This document shows, piece by piece, positions 56,548 to 64,000 of a stretch of DNA of 64,000 bases. The DNA is taken from the NCBI RefSeq assembly GCF_028401955.1, contig NZ_JAQOTJ010000001.1, positions 219,138 through 283,137 of the forward strand, read 5' to 3'. Position numbers and translations under genes: made by a program. Under the pieces are notes generated by a model. That model saw nothing but the letters and a program-made list of their open reading frames with translations, did not search any database and was not told where the DNA came from. The stretch is from Bacillus sp. BP-3. GTDB taxonomy: Bacteria; Bacillota; Bacilli; Bacillales; Bacillaceae_G. Each line of letters starts with the position of its first letter. Position 1 is the stretch's first letter.

Positions 56548-58296
56548 ATGAAAATCAAGCGGAGAATAATTATCATCTTATTATTTTTTATGTCCATTAT
56601 ATTATTACTAATTGGTAGGTTAGTGCAAATACAGCTTATAGCTACTGAGTCATTTACAAATAGACATATTAATTTAATAGAACAGAGTGTTAAGCAACGT
56701 ACCCAAGCAGTCACAGTGGACGATGGCAGGGGACATTTTATTGATCGAAATGGAGAAAGTATTGGAGAAGAAAGATATCCAGTTTTACTTGTCTTTCCAT
56801 TTTTACAAATAAGCAATGATATGTTAGAGAAAATAGCCCATATAATTGGTGTAACTCGCAAAGATATTCAAGTACAGATGAAAAGTAGAAGTAAACCATT
56901 TATATTTCAAAAAGATGATCGTCCATTTCCATTAACAAAAGAGCAAATGGAAATGGTGAACCGTACTAGTATGTTAGGTATGGTAGCAACTGAAGTAAGA
57001 ATGCAACGAAGCCGAGAAGCAGAGCACTTGATAGGTGTAGTCGGAGAAAATGAGAAAGAATATAAAAAGCGCTATGAGAAATTAAAAAAGTTATCTAGCG
57101 AAACCCCAATCGGTATTTCTGGATTACAGCAGTCATTTGATGAGTTTTTAATGACTGACGGTGAAACGAAAGTGCTGTATCAAATAGATGGACAAGGGGA
57201 GCCGATTTTGGGAGAACGTGCGAAATATACAGCGCCTGGAAACCCCTTTTATCCAGTTACGGTTCAAACAACATTAGACAAATGGTTGCAGCTAAAAGCA
57301 GAAGAGCTTGTGAAAAAGCATGGATTACAAAAGGGTGGAATAGTATTATTGGATGTCCAAACGAGTGAAATTGTAGCAATGGTGAGTAAACCATCATTAC
57401 ATACAAATAGCAAGGAAGCTTATAAGCAGGGGGCGAGTAATCAAATGCTTATCCCTCATTTTCCTGGATCTGTTTTTAAAACAGTTATTGCAGCAGCTGC
57501 TATTGAAGAAGAAATACTTACAGCAAAGCGAAGGTTCGATTGTAATATGGACCTTTATGGAGAAGGGGAAGCCGACCGATTGATGGGAAAGCTATCGTTT
57601 ACAGAGAGCTTTGTGCGCAGTTGTAATCGTACGTTTGCAGAGCTTGGACGCGAATTGTTACAAAAAGATAAAATGGTGATTGAGAAGTATGTCGAAGCGT
57701 TAGGAGCGTCTAAAAGTGTTGGATGGGAAGGAAATGTTTTTCATACGACTTCATTTCGACAGCTTGTAGAGGAGAAAGAGGGAACGATTTGGCGTGATGA
57801 AAGAGATAAAAGCGTCCGAAAAGCAATTGCACAGACGGCAATCGGTCAAAAGGACGTCCGCTTATCACCGCTAGCTGTTGCGAATATGATGGCAACCATT
57901 GCAAGGGGCGGTGAAAAGAAAGAGATTAAAGCTGTTCGGGACATTACATATAAAAATGGAACGAAAGTATTTCGTTTTGAAGATCATGTATTACATGGGA
58001 AAACACTGAAAAGAAATACGATTAAGAAAGTACAGCAATTGTTAAGAAGTGTTGTAACGGCACCGAATGGTACAGGATATGTGTATCAATCATTACCATT
58101 TACAATAGCGGGAAAATCAGGAACTGCACAAACAGGGAAAGGGAATGATGAAAATCGTTGGTTTGCTGGTTATTTTCCGTATGAAAATCCTCGGTATGCG
58201 TTAGTTGTCGTGGATTTAGAAACGAATAGGAAAGACAATGTGGTAACACGCATTTTTACTGATTATGTGAAGGCGATTGCTAAGAGGGAACAATAG
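56548..58296 (+). CDS. pbpI: Class B penicillin-binding protein (PbpI/YrrR-like)
   Basis: 582 residues. N-terminal membrane anchor (IIIILLFFMSIILLLIGRLVQIQLI), a dimerisation/pedestal domain, then the transpeptidase with SxxK in PGSVFKTV (Ser about 308), SCN triad motif in FVRSCNRTFAELG (about 358) and KSGTAQTGKG (about 522). All catalytic motifs are intact. B. subtilis PbpI (PBP4b) is made in the mother cell during sporulation and pairs with yrrS, which follows here as well. The start codon sits directly after an unusual leader hairpin. Confidence 0.9.
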   Translation: MKIKRRIIIILLFFMSIILLLIGRLVQIQLIATESFTNRHINLIEQSVKQRTQAVTVDDGRGHFIDRNGESIGEERYPVLLVFPFLQISNDMLEKIAHIIGVTRKDIQVQMKSRSKPFIFQKDDRPFPLTKEQMEMVNRTSMLGMVATEVRMQRSREAEHLIGVVGENEKEYKKRYEKLKKLSSETPIGISGLQQSFDEFLMTDGETKVLYQIDGQGEPILGERAKYTAPGNPFYPVTVQTTLDKWLQLKAEELVKKHGLQKGGIVLLDVQTSEIVAMVSKPSLHTNSKEAYKQGASNQMLIPHFPGSVFKTVIAAAAIEEEILTAKRRFDCNMDLYGEGEADRLMGKLSFTESFVRSCNRTFAELGRELLQKDKMVIEKYVEALGASKSVGWEGNVFHTTSFRQLVEEKEGTIWRDERDKSVRKAIAQTAIGQKDVRLSPLAVANMMATIARGGEKKEIKAVRDITYKNGTKVFRFEDHVLHGKTLKRNTIKKVQQLLRSVVTAPNGTGYVYQSLPFTIAGKSGTAQTGKGNDENRWFAGYFPYENPRYALVVVDLETNRKDNVVTRIFTDYVKAIAKREQ

Positions 58297-58408
58297 CGAA
58301 AGTGATAAGAAATATTTTCATTTTGAGAAAAAGTGGTCCTACTCCTTCAACCTTTGGGCATTTGATGTTACAATAACAAGTATGAAAATTGTCATGGAGG
58401 TTTGAATA

Positions 58409-59029
58409 ATGGCAGGAACTAGATTTCAACAAAAACAACAAAGGCGTCGCCAAAATGGTATATTGAATATTGCAATTGGTATCGTGTTATTAGCGGTAGT
58501 AATTGTAGCATATCAACTATTCTTTACTTCTGATAATACAGAGCAGGCTGCTTCTAGTGATAAAAAAGTAACGCAGCAAACTGAAAAAGAAAAAGAAGCC
58601 GTGAAAAAGAAAGAGAAAGAAGAAGCAAAAGCAGCGGAACAAAAGAAAAAAGAAGAAGAAGCTAAGAAGAAAGAGGAAGAAGAAGCGAAAGCAAAAGAGA
58701 ACGAAAAAGTATCCGCAGAGAAAACAATTCCACAAGCGAAAGAAGCATATACAAAACCAGCTTGGAAACCAGTTGGTACTGAGCAGGGGCAATCACCTGC
58801 AATGACATTCCAGAAAGGAAGCGTTGACTGGAATGAGATGAATAAAGCGATTGCTTATGCAATTGATATCCCAGTGGAACAGTTGGTAATTCAACGTATT
58901 GGAAATAACGGAAAACAGAAAGCATACGGCAGAGTAACAGATAAACAAACAGGAAACAAATATAATGTAAATATTGATTGGGTAGAGAATGAGGGCTGGA
59001 AACCAACGCTTGTTCAAACCCTGAACTAA
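58409..59029 (+). CDS. yrrS: YrrS-family membrane protein (DUF1510)
   Basis: 206 residues. Basic N-terminus RFQQKQQRRRQNG, one membrane helix (ILNIAIGIVLLAVVIVAYQLFF), a Lys/Glu/Ala-rich coiled spacer (about 60-105), and a C-terminal DUF1510 domain (WKPVGTEQGQSPAMTFQKGSVDWNEMNKAIAYAIDIP). The domain faces outside, like the PBP upstream, with which it forms the yrrR-yrrS pair of Bacillus. TGGAGG Shine-Dalgarno. Confidence 0.9.
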   Translation: MAGTRFQQKQQRRRQNGILNIAIGIVLLAVVIVAYQLFFTSDNTEQAASSDKKVTQQTEKEKEAVKKKEKEEAKAAEQKKKEEEAKKKEEEEAKAKENEKVSAEKTIPQAKEAYTKPAWKPVGTEQGQSPAMTFQKGSVDWNEMNKAIAYAIDIPVEQLVIQRIGNNGKQKAYGRVTDKQTGNKYNVNIDWVENEGWKPTLVQTLN

Positions 59030-59032
59030 AAA

Positions 59033-59065
59033 GGAGAGAGGTGATAAAGCCTCTCTCTTTTTTTA
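59033..59065. terminator. Terminator shared by yrrS and the DUF2536 gene
   Basis: GGAGAGAGG/CCTCTCTC stem with T7 on the plus strand and an A-rich left flank; lies between convergent genes. Confidence 0.88.
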
Positions 59066-59278
59066 GCGTGATTTTTTCAATTTAAAGTGAACAACAGCGC
59101 TATAATATGGTCGTTTGCTTTCAGGATCCATCATCATTTGATACGAAACGTGATGCACCTCTAACATCAGTGCCTTATTATTATCAACTTGTTCATTAAC
59201 TTTCTTTTCTAGCAATGCTAAGCTAGCTGCCTCAAAAAACTCAACTTTATCTTCTATCATTTCGAATGTAAACGACAT
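59063..59278 (-). CDS. DUF2536 family protein (YrzA-like)
   Basis: 71 residues: MSFTFEMIEDKVEFFEAASLALLEKKVNEQVDNNKALMLEVHHVSYQ and a basic end, the full DUF2536 pattern. No membrane segment. The ATG at 59278 has AGAGGTG 6 nt upstream; 14 codons upstream are not supported. It is divergent from the yrrT operon. Function unknown. Confidence 0.87.
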   Translation of the reverse strand: MSFTFEMIEDKVEFFEAASLALLEKKVNEQVDNNKALMLEVHHVSYQMMMDPESKRPYYSAVVHFKLKKSR

Positions 59279-59351
59279 GAAGAACACCTCTTTCTGCATG
59301 TTCATAGTATAGTTTATCAAAGAAAACTAAGAAATACCATGTGCATTTTTG

Positions 59352-59380
59352 TTGACTTTTTGACGGATCAGGAATATTAT
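59352..59380 (+). promoter_or_regulatory. Promoter of the yrrT-mtnN-mccAB genes
   Basis: TTGACT (59352-59357), 17 nt, TATTAT (59375-59380), 35 nt before yrrT. The AT-rich stretch around GGAATATTATACT and ATAAATCC overlapping the -10 is a plausible place for CymR, which represses this operon in B. subtilis, but I cannot define an operator by eye. Confidence 0.7.
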
Positions 59381-59415
59381 ACTGATAAATCCGATAAGAA
59401 AAAGGGGGATTTTCT

Positions 59416-60054
59416 ATGGGGACAGAATTTAATGAACTATTTGATCAATGGGCTCATACGTACGATTCTTTCGTACAGGGCGAAGATATACAATATAAAG
59501 AAGTTTTCGCTCATTATGAGGAGATTTTAGAGGATGTTGTAAATAAATCTTTTGGTAATGTTTTAGAGTTTGGTGTTGGTACCGGCAACTTAACAAATAG
59601 ATTATTAGCTGCTGGTCGCACTGTTTACGGGATAGAGCCATCAAAAGAAATGCGTACGATTGCCAAGCAGAAGCTTCCGAAAGAAGTATCGATTACAGAA
59701 GGTGATTTTTTGAACTTTGTCACTCCTTCGCATGTGGATACAATCGTCAGCACATATGCGTTTCACCACTTGCTTGATGAAGAAAAAAATGTAGCAATTG
59801 CGAAGTATAGTCAATTGCTAAACAAAGGTGGTAAAATAGTGTTTGCTGACACGATATTTGTAGATCAGGAAGCATATGATAAAACTATTGAGGTTGCACA
59901 GCAGCGAGGGTTTTATGAGCTAGCAAATGATCTACAAACGGAATATTATACGCGTATTCCAGTCATGCAATCTATTTTTGAAAACAATGGCTTTCATGTC
60001 TCATTTACTCGCATGAATCATTATGTTTGGGTAATGGAGGCAACGAAGCAATAG
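59416..60054 (+). CDS. yrrT: Class I SAM-dependent methyltransferase YrrT
   Basis: 212 residues. SAM motif [20 protein letters not shown] (about 48-66) and [15 protein letters not shown] motif II region. First gene of yrrT-mtnN-mccA-mccB; in B. subtilis this operon recycles methionine to cysteine via S-adenosylhomocysteine, S-ribosylhomocysteine and homocysteine. The methyl acceptor of YrrT is not known; making SAH from SAM is its presumed role. GGGGGA Shine-Dalgarno. Confidence 0.9.
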   Translation: MGTEFNELFDQWAHTYDSFVQGEDIQYKEVFAHYEEILEDVVNKSFGNVLEFGVGTGNLTNRLLAAGRTVYGIEPSKEMRTIAKQKLPKEVSITEGDFLNFVTPSHVDTIVSTYAFHHLLDEEKNVAIAKYSQLLNKGGKIVFADTIFVDQEAYDKTIEVAQQRGFYELANDLQTEYYTRIPVMQSIFENNGFHVSFTRMNHYVWVMEATKQ

Positions 60055-60068
60055 AAAGAGGGATTAGA

Positions 60069-60764
60069 TTGAGAATTGCTGTAATTGGAGCAATGGAAGA
60101 AGAAGTACGTATTTTACGTGACAAGTTAGAACAAGCGGAAACAGAAACAGTTGCGGGTTGTGAATTTACGAAAGGTACATTAGCAGGACATGAAGTAATC
60201 TTGTTGAAATCTGGTATTGGTAAAGTAAATGCAGCGATGTCCACGACGATTTTATTAGAACGTTATCAGCCGGAAAAAATTATTAATACAGGTTCAGCTG
60301 GTGGATTCCATCATTCTTTAAACGTGGGCGATGTTGTCATTTCAACAGAAGTTCGTCATCATGACGTAGATGTAACAGCATTTAACTATGAATACGGTCA
60401 AGTACCAGGAATGCCAGCAGGATTTCCAGCTGATGAAGAACTTGTTGCATTAGCTGAAAAATGTATGCAAACAGCAGAAGGAATTCAAGTTGTTAAAGGT
60501 ATGATCGCAACAGGTGATTCTTTCATGAGCGATCCAAACCGCGTTTCATTTATTCGTGAGAAGTTTACTGATCTGTATGCAGTAGAAATGGAAGCTGCGG
60601 CAGTTGCACAAGTATGTTATCAATATCAAGTGCCATTTGTTATCATTCGTGCACTTTCTGATATTGCTGGTAAAGAATCAGATGTTTCGTTCGAGCAGTT
60701 TTTAGATCAAGCAGCTCTTCATTCTACAAACTTTATCGTAAAGGTATTAGAAGAATTAAAGTAA
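60069..60764 (+). CDS. mtnN: 5'-methylthioadenosine/S-adenosylhomocysteine nucleosidase
   Basis: 231 residues, the standard length, from the TTG at 60069 (GAGGGA 5 nt upstream), which gives the family start [34 protein letters not shown], and [13 protein letters not shown] (nucleoside-binding Glu) with SDIAG near the end complete the signature. Releases adenine from SAH and MTA. It overlaps nothing but follows yrrT by 14 nt. Confidence 0.95.
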   Translation: MRIAVIGAMEEEVRILRDKLEQAETETVAGCEFTKGTLAGHEVILLKSGIGKVNAAMSTTILLERYQPEKIINTGSAGGFHHSLNVGDVVISTEVRHHDVDVTAFNYEYGQVPGMPAGFPADEELVALAEKCMQTAEGIQVVKGMIATGDSFMSDPNRVSFIREKFTDLYAVEMEAAAVAQVCYQYQVPFVIIRALSDIAGKESDVSFEQFLDQAALHSTNFIVKVLEELK

Positions 60765-60770
60765 TGTAGC

Positions 60771-60832
60771 AAAAAGGCAACTGTTTCATATAAAGAAAAT
60801 ACATACAGTTGCCTTTTTCTTTTGAGGGGTTA
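60771..60832 (+). terminator. Strong hairpin between mtnN and mccA
   Basis: AAAAAGGCAACTGT pairs perfectly with ACAGTTGCCTTTTT around a 30-nt A-rich loop; T5-CTTTT follows. It separates yrrT-mtnN from mccA-mccB, which have no recognisable promoter in the remaining 17 nt, so partial read-through or attenuation is likely. Confidence 0.85.
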
Positions 60833-60849
60833 GGTAAGGAGGAAATACG

Positions 60850-61773
60850 ATGAAAGTGTATCGCAGTATTCACGACCTAATCGGACATACACCACTCGTT
60901 GAGATTACGCGCTTTTTACTTCCAGAAGGTGTTCGGATTTTTGCAAAGCTTGAATTTTTCAATCCAGGCGGCAGTGTGAAAGATCGATTAGGGCGAGAAT
61001 TAATTGAGGATGCTCTTGCCAAAGGGCTTGTAAAGCCAGGGGGAACCATTATTGAACCGACTGCTGGCAATACAGGAATCGGACTGGCACTGGCAGCACT
61101 TGAGCATGATTTACAGGTTATCGTTTGCGTTCCAAAAAAATTTAGTATTGAAAAACAAGAACTTATGAAGGCTCTTGGTGCAACAATTGTTCATACACCA
61201 ACGTCACAAGGAATGACAGGTGCTATTGCAAAAGCAGAAGAACTTCTAAAAGAAATTCCAAATTCGTATTCTCCATGTCAATTTGCAAATGAAGCAAATC
61301 CACGTGCATACTATAAAACATTAGGGCCTGAACTGTGGGAGGCACTAGATGGGCATATTGATATATTTGTCGCTGGTGCTGGAACAGGCGGAACATTTAT
61401 GGGAACAGCATCATATTTGAAAGAGCAAAATCAACAAATTAAAACAGTCATTGTTGAACCAGAAGGCTCTATTTTAAATGGGGGCGAAGCCGGTTCTCAT
61501 GAGACAGAAGGAATTGGGCTTGAGTTTATACCACCATTTCTTATTCCAACATATTTTGATGCCATTCATACGATTTCAGATCGTGATGCGTTTTCACTTG
61601 TGAAACAACTGGCGCAAAAGGAAGGGCTCCTCGTTGGCAGTTCTTCGGGAGCAGCACTACATGCAAGCTTATTAGAAGCTGAGAAAGCAAAGCCAGGAAC
61701 AAATATTGTAACTATTTTTCCAGATAGCAGCGAACGTTATTTGAGTAAGAACATATACAAAGGATGGGAATAA
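60850..61773 (+). CDS. mccA: O-acetylserine-dependent cystathionine beta-synthase (MccA/YrhA)
   Basis: 307 residues, fold type II PLP enzyme of the CysK/CBS group. PLP lysine in [11 protein letters not shown] (about K43), substrate loop [13 protein letters not shown]-phosphate loop [11 protein letters not shown], and VGSSSGAAL near the end. Beside mccB in a mtnN context it is the enzyme joining homocysteine and O-acetylserine into cystathionine rather than ordinary CysK. AAGGAGGAAAT Shine-Dalgarno. Its 3' end is duplicated 137 bp downstream. Confidence 0.92.
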   Translation: MKVYRSIHDLIGHTPLVEITRFLLPEGVRIFAKLEFFNPGGSVKDRLGRELIEDALAKGLVKPGGTIIEPTAGNTGIGLALAALEHDLQVIVCVPKKFSIEKQELMKALGATIVHTPTSQGMTGAIAKAEELLKEIPNSYSPCQFANEANPRAYYKTLGPELWEALDGHIDIFVAGAGTGGTFMGTASYLKEQNQQIKTVIVEPEGSILNGGEAGSHETEGIGLEFIPPFLIPTYFDAIHTISDRDAFSLVKQLAQKEGLLVGSSSGAALHASLLEAEKAKPGTNIVTIFPDSSERYLSKNIYKGWE

Positions 61774-61953
61774 AATGAGAACAAAAGCAAAGTTAATTCA
61801 AGGTATTCACATCGGATAACGTAACTAAGATAGGAACAAATATTGTAACCATTTTTCCAGATAGCAGTGAATGCTATTTGAGTAAGGATATATACAAAGG
61901 ATGGGAATAAAATGAGAACAAAAACAAAATTAATTCATGGTATTCATATCGGA
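61696..61953 (+). repeat. Tandem duplication of the mccA/mccB junction
   Basis: Copy 1 is 61696-61816 and copy 2 is 61833-61953, 121 bp each with a period of 137 bp and about 10 differences (roughly 92 percent identity). Each copy holds the last 25-26 codons of mccA, the Shine-Dalgarno-containing AAGGATGGGAATAAA, the mccB ATG and its first 14 codons. A 16-bp unmatched joint (61817-61832) lies between. Copy 1 ends the live mccA; copy 2 begins the live mccB. Confidence 0.95.
61775..61819 (+). pseudogene. Truncated duplicate 5' end of mccB
   Basis: ATG at 61775 opens MRTKAKLIQGIHIG and stops at TAA (61817-61819). The live mccB at 61912 begins MRTKTKLIHGIHIG. The fossil keeps the same ribosome site and could be translated as a 14-residue peptide. 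After it, 61833-61911 is a dead copy of the mccA 3' end ([21 protein letters not shown]). Confidence 0.92.
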
Positions 61954-63045
61954 GAACCTTCAACTGGAGCTGTAACCGTACCGATTTATCAAACGAGTAC
62001 GTACAAACAAGAAGGTGTAGGAAATCATAAGGGATATGAATATTCACGTACAGGAAATCCAACTCGTTCAGCTCTTGAAGAAACAATTGCTGTTCTTGAA
62101 AATGGTTATGCGGGATTTGCATTCGGATCAGGCATGGCAGCAATTACAGCAGTAATGATGCTTTTCTCTAAAGGAGATCACGTTGTTTTAACTGATGATG
62201 TGTACGGCGGAACGTACCGCGTCATGTCAAAAGTATTAAATCGCTTTGGGATTGCACATACATTTGCTGATACAACAAACTTAGAAGAAGTAAAAGCAGC
62301 GCTTCTTCCAAACACAAAAGCAATTTATGTTGAAACACCGACAAACCCGCTTTTAAAAATTACGGATATTAAACAAATTGCAGCACTTGCTAAAGAACAA
62401 GGTTTATTAACAATTGTTGATAATACATTTATGACACCGTATTGGCAAACACCAATCTCTCTTGGTGCAGACATTGTACTTCATAGTGCAACAAAATATT
62501 TAGGCGGTCATAGCGATGTTGTTGCTGGGGTAGTAGCTGTAAATAGTGCAGAGTTAGCAGAAGATCTTCACTTTGTACAAAATTCAACAGGTGGTATTTT
62601 AGGACCACAGGATAGCTTTTTATTACTACGTGGCTTAAAAACATTAGGAGTGCGTATGGAGGAGCATGAAGTAAATGCGCGTGCAATTGCTGAGTTTTTA
62701 CAAAATCATCCGAAAGTAAATAAAGTGTATTATCCAGGGCTTAGCACTCACCATAACCACAACTTAGCAGCAGAACAAGCAAAGGGATTCGGTGCAATTA
62801 TTTCATTTGATGTGGATAGTCAAGAAACATTAAACACTGTACTTGAGAAGGTACAATACTTTACACTTGCTGAAAGCTTAGGAGCAGTAGAAAGCTTAAT
62901 TTCTATTCCTTCGCAAATGACGCACGCTTCTATTCCAGCAGAACGCCGTGCAGAGCTAGGAATTACAGATACATTAATTCGTATTTCAGTGGGAATTGAG
63001 GACGGGGAAGATTTAATTGAAGATTTAGCACGAGCGTTAGCATAA
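61912..63045 (+). CDS. mccB: Cystathionine gamma-lyase/homocysteine gamma-lyase (MccB/YrhB)
   Basis: 377 residues, Cys/Met metabolism PLP enzyme. YEYSRTGNPTRSALEETIAVLE, GSGMAAITAV, PLP site SATKYLGGHSDVVAG (Lys about 196) and SLGAVESLISIPSQMTHASIP. Cleaves cystathionine to cysteine, 2-oxobutyrate and ammonia, and can release H2S from homocysteine. It follows the fossil duplication. Terminal gene of the locus. Confidence 0.94.
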   Translation: MRTKTKLIHGIHIGEPSTGAVTVPIYQTSTYKQEGVGNHKGYEYSRTGNPTRSALEETIAVLENGYAGFAFGSGMAAITAVMMLFSKGDHVVLTDDVYGGTYRVMSKVLNRFGIAHTFADTTNLEEVKAALLPNTKAIYVETPTNPLLKITDIKQIAALAKEQGLLTIVDNTFMTPYWQTPISLGADIVLHSATKYLGGHSDVVAGVVAVNSAELAEDLHFVQNSTGGILGPQDSFLLLRGLKTLGVRMEEHEVNARAIAEFLQNHPKVNKVYYPGLSTHHNHNLAAEQAKGFGAIISFDVDSQETLNTVLEKVQYFTLAESLGAVESLISIPSQMTHASIPAERRAELGITDTLIRISVGIEDGEDLIEDLARALA

Positions 63046-63050
63046 GGGAA

Positions 63051-63078
63051 CAAGCACTACGAAATAAAGTAGTGCTTG
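63051..63078 (+). terminator. Hairpin after mccB
   Basis: CAAGCACTAC/GTAGTGCTTG perfect 10-bp stem with an 8-nt loop. The T-run is weak (TGCTATATAATTTC), so termination may be incomplete. Confidence 0.7.
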
Positions 63079-63117
63079 TGCTATATAATTTCAAATAAAA
63101 AAACAATATAAAACCAT

Positions 63118-63262
63118 TTTTTTAGATGGTCGAGAGCATCTGGTCATGCATAGAAGTGGTTAGGGCCTTTTTCTGCTACATGCGCAGTTAAAACCAAAGA
63201 GAGCAAGTGAGTGCAGTTTCCTTTTTTCTGCATAACAGCAAATTATATCTTGAAAGATGAAC
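63118..63262 (+). repeat. bcr1-like repeat, copy 3
   Basis: About 145 bp with GTCATGCATAGAAGTGGTTAG, ACCAAAGAGAGCAAGTGAGTG and TTTTTTCTGCATAACAGC. It is more diverged than the other two copies. It sits between mccB and the adhE control region, on the plus strand. Confidence 0.7.
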
Positions 63263-63271
63263 ACATATAAT

Positions 63272-63289
63272 TTGTGAAACATTTCACAA
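63272..63289. promoter_or_regulatory. Candidate Rex operator 1 of adhE
   Basis: TTGTGAAACATTTCACAA is an 18-bp near-perfect palindrome of the TTGTGAA-N4-TTCACAA type bound by the NADH-sensing repressor Rex. A TTGACA lies 2 nt downstream (63292-63297). Confidence 0.8.
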
Positions 63290-63361
63290 ATTTGACACAC
63301 ACATATATAAATATCTGGTGTATAGTAAAACACAGGAAGCGAGATGCTTCGCATAAAATTA

Positions 63362-63377
63362 TGTGAAATATTTCACA
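63362..63377. promoter_or_regulatory. Candidate Rex operator 2 of adhE
   Basis: TGTGAAATATTTCACA, a perfect 16-bp palindrome, followed by AAC. It lies 90 bp from operator 1 and downstream of a TATAGT at 63321-63326, so bound repressors could block or loop the promoter. Confidence 0.8.
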
Positions 63378-63486
63378 AACAATGAGATTCATGTAGAAAA
63401 GGTAGTTCTATTTTTTTAAGCTAATAGGGACACATTTAGACCCCTAGGGACTGTAAAAGTCCAACAGCAGAATAGGAGGAAATTAC

Positions 63487-64000
63487 ATGGTAGTCAAAGA
63501 GAAAGTTGTAAATGAAATGCAAGAAGTAACAGACATGATTGAAGCGTTAGCAAAGAACGGTCAAAAGGCTTTACAAGCATTAGAAGGGTTTACACAAGAA
63601 CAAATTGACAACATTGTACATCAAATGGCACTTGCGGGTGTGGATCAACATATGCCACTTGCAAAAATGGCTGTTGAAGAAACGGGCCGCGGTGTATATG
63701 AGGATAAATGTATTAAAAATATTTTCGCAACTGAATATATTTGGAATAGTATAAAAAATGATAAAACAGTGGGGATTATTCGTGAGGATCCACATGAGGA
63801 AGTAATAGAAATTGCAGAACCAGTCGGTGTAGTTGCTGGGGTAACGCCAGTAACAAATCCAACTTCAACAACGATGTTTAAAGCGATCATTGCGATAAAA
63901 ACGAGAAACCCAATTATTTTTGCATTCCACCCTTCAGCGCAAAAATGTTCTATCGCAGCTGCAAAAACAGTACGCGATGCTGCAGTAAAAGCTGGTGCAC
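63487..64000 (+). CDS. adhE: Bifunctional acetaldehyde-CoA/alcohol dehydrogenase (partial)
   Basis: The first 171 codons run to the window edge without a stop. The start MVVKEKVVNEMQEVTDMIEALAKNGQKALQAL and AVEETGRGVYEDKCIKNIFATEYIWNSIKNDKTVGII match the N-terminal aldehyde dehydrogenase half of AdhE, as does the GVVAGVTPVTNPTST NAD-binding segment. AdhE regenerates NAD+ in fermentation by reducing acetyl-CoA to ethanol. The ATG has AGGAGGAAAT upstream. Two Rex-type palindromes precede it, fitting control by NADH/NAD+ ratio. Confidence 0.93.
   Translation, partial: MVVKEKVVNEMQEVTDMIEALAKNGQKALQALEGFTQEQIDNIVHQMALAGVDQHMPLAKMAVEETGRGVYEDKCIKNIFATEYIWNSIKNDKTVGIIREDPHEEVIEIAEPVGVVAGVTPVTNPTSTTMFKAIIAIKTRNPIIFAFHPSAQKCSIAAAKTVRDAAVKAGA

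Noticed and set aside
59339-59530. 63-codon plus-strand ORF at the yrrT promoter
   Set aside because: It covers the promoter and the start of yrrT in another frame and lacks a ribosome site.

Overview
The window is a 64 kb stretch of core chromosome from a low-G+C, spore-forming Firmicute. It is most likely a member of the Bacillus cereus group. Reasons: an intact sporulation set (safA/exsA, coxA, bofC, spoVB, an rsfA-type regulator, a sporulation-type class B PBP); gene order that follows the nad-safA-ruvAB-queA-tgt-secDF-recJ-relA-hisS-alaS-udk-greA region of Bacillus; an ExsA-like SafA with long Met/Pro-rich repeats; and several copies of dispersed intergenic repeats of the kind known from the B. 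cereus group, including three bcr1-like copies. No prophage, insertion sequence, CRISPR array, rRNA or tRNA gene was seen. Layout. 1-6.4 kb: the 3' end of pheA, a MOSC gene, and the NAD de novo synthesis locus, with nadS-niaR divergent from nadB-nadC-nadA. 6.5-11.5 kb: spore assembly and checkpoint genes (safA, coxA, bofC), with an orphan P-loop kinase gene and two candidate structured RNAs between coxA and bofC. 11.6-16 kb: ruvA-ruvB-DUF2905-queA-tgt-yajC. 16-23.6 kb: membrane proteins (TIGR04086, DUF421), a GNAT enzyme, spoVB, comN, secDF and a cation diffusion facilitator. 23.6-29.5 kb: recJ, apt, relA, dtd. 29.7-35.5 kb: small unknowns, the T-box-controlled hisS-aspS operon, tcdA and a lipoprotein. 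35.5-45.6 kb: rsfA-like and rarA on the minus strand; cymR, iscS, mnmA, a TPR protein, recD2, small proteins and an AI-2E-family permease on the plus strand. 45.6-49.8 kb: T-box-controlled alaS, then ireB-like, yqgF and DUF1292. 50-56.2 kb: an unknown gene, mltG, trmR-trhP1-trhP2 (tRNA wobble uridine hydroxylation and methylation), udk, greA. 56.5-59.3 kb: pbpI-yrrS and a DUF2536 gene. 59.4-64 kb: yrrT-mtnN-mccA-mccB (methionine-to-cysteine recycling), then the Rex-type promoter region and first 171 codons of adhE. How the genes work together. niaR represses NAD synthesis, and nadS matures the Fe-S cluster of NadA. cymR sits next to iscS-mnmA, which supply sulfur for tRNA thiolation, and its likely target, the yrrT-mccB locus, lies 22 kb away. 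queA-tgt, mnmA, tcdA and trmR-trhP1-trhP2 all modify tRNA. ruvAB, recJ, rarA, recD2 and yqgF serve recombination and repair. Most of the window is conserved housekeeping DNA, so novelty is concentrated between genes. The best leads are: two folded RNA candidates upstream of bofC; a promoter-spanning 19 bp inverted repeat at recJ; Shine-Dalgarno sequences embedded in terminator-like hairpins at coxA and pbpI; a 29-codon ORF antisense to the greA leader; a hisS T-box whose specifier holds both Asp and His codons; a 137 bp-period fossil duplication at the mccA/mccB junction; and repeats nested within repeats. Most start codons were re-chosen from the longest ORF using Shine-Dalgarno position and family length.
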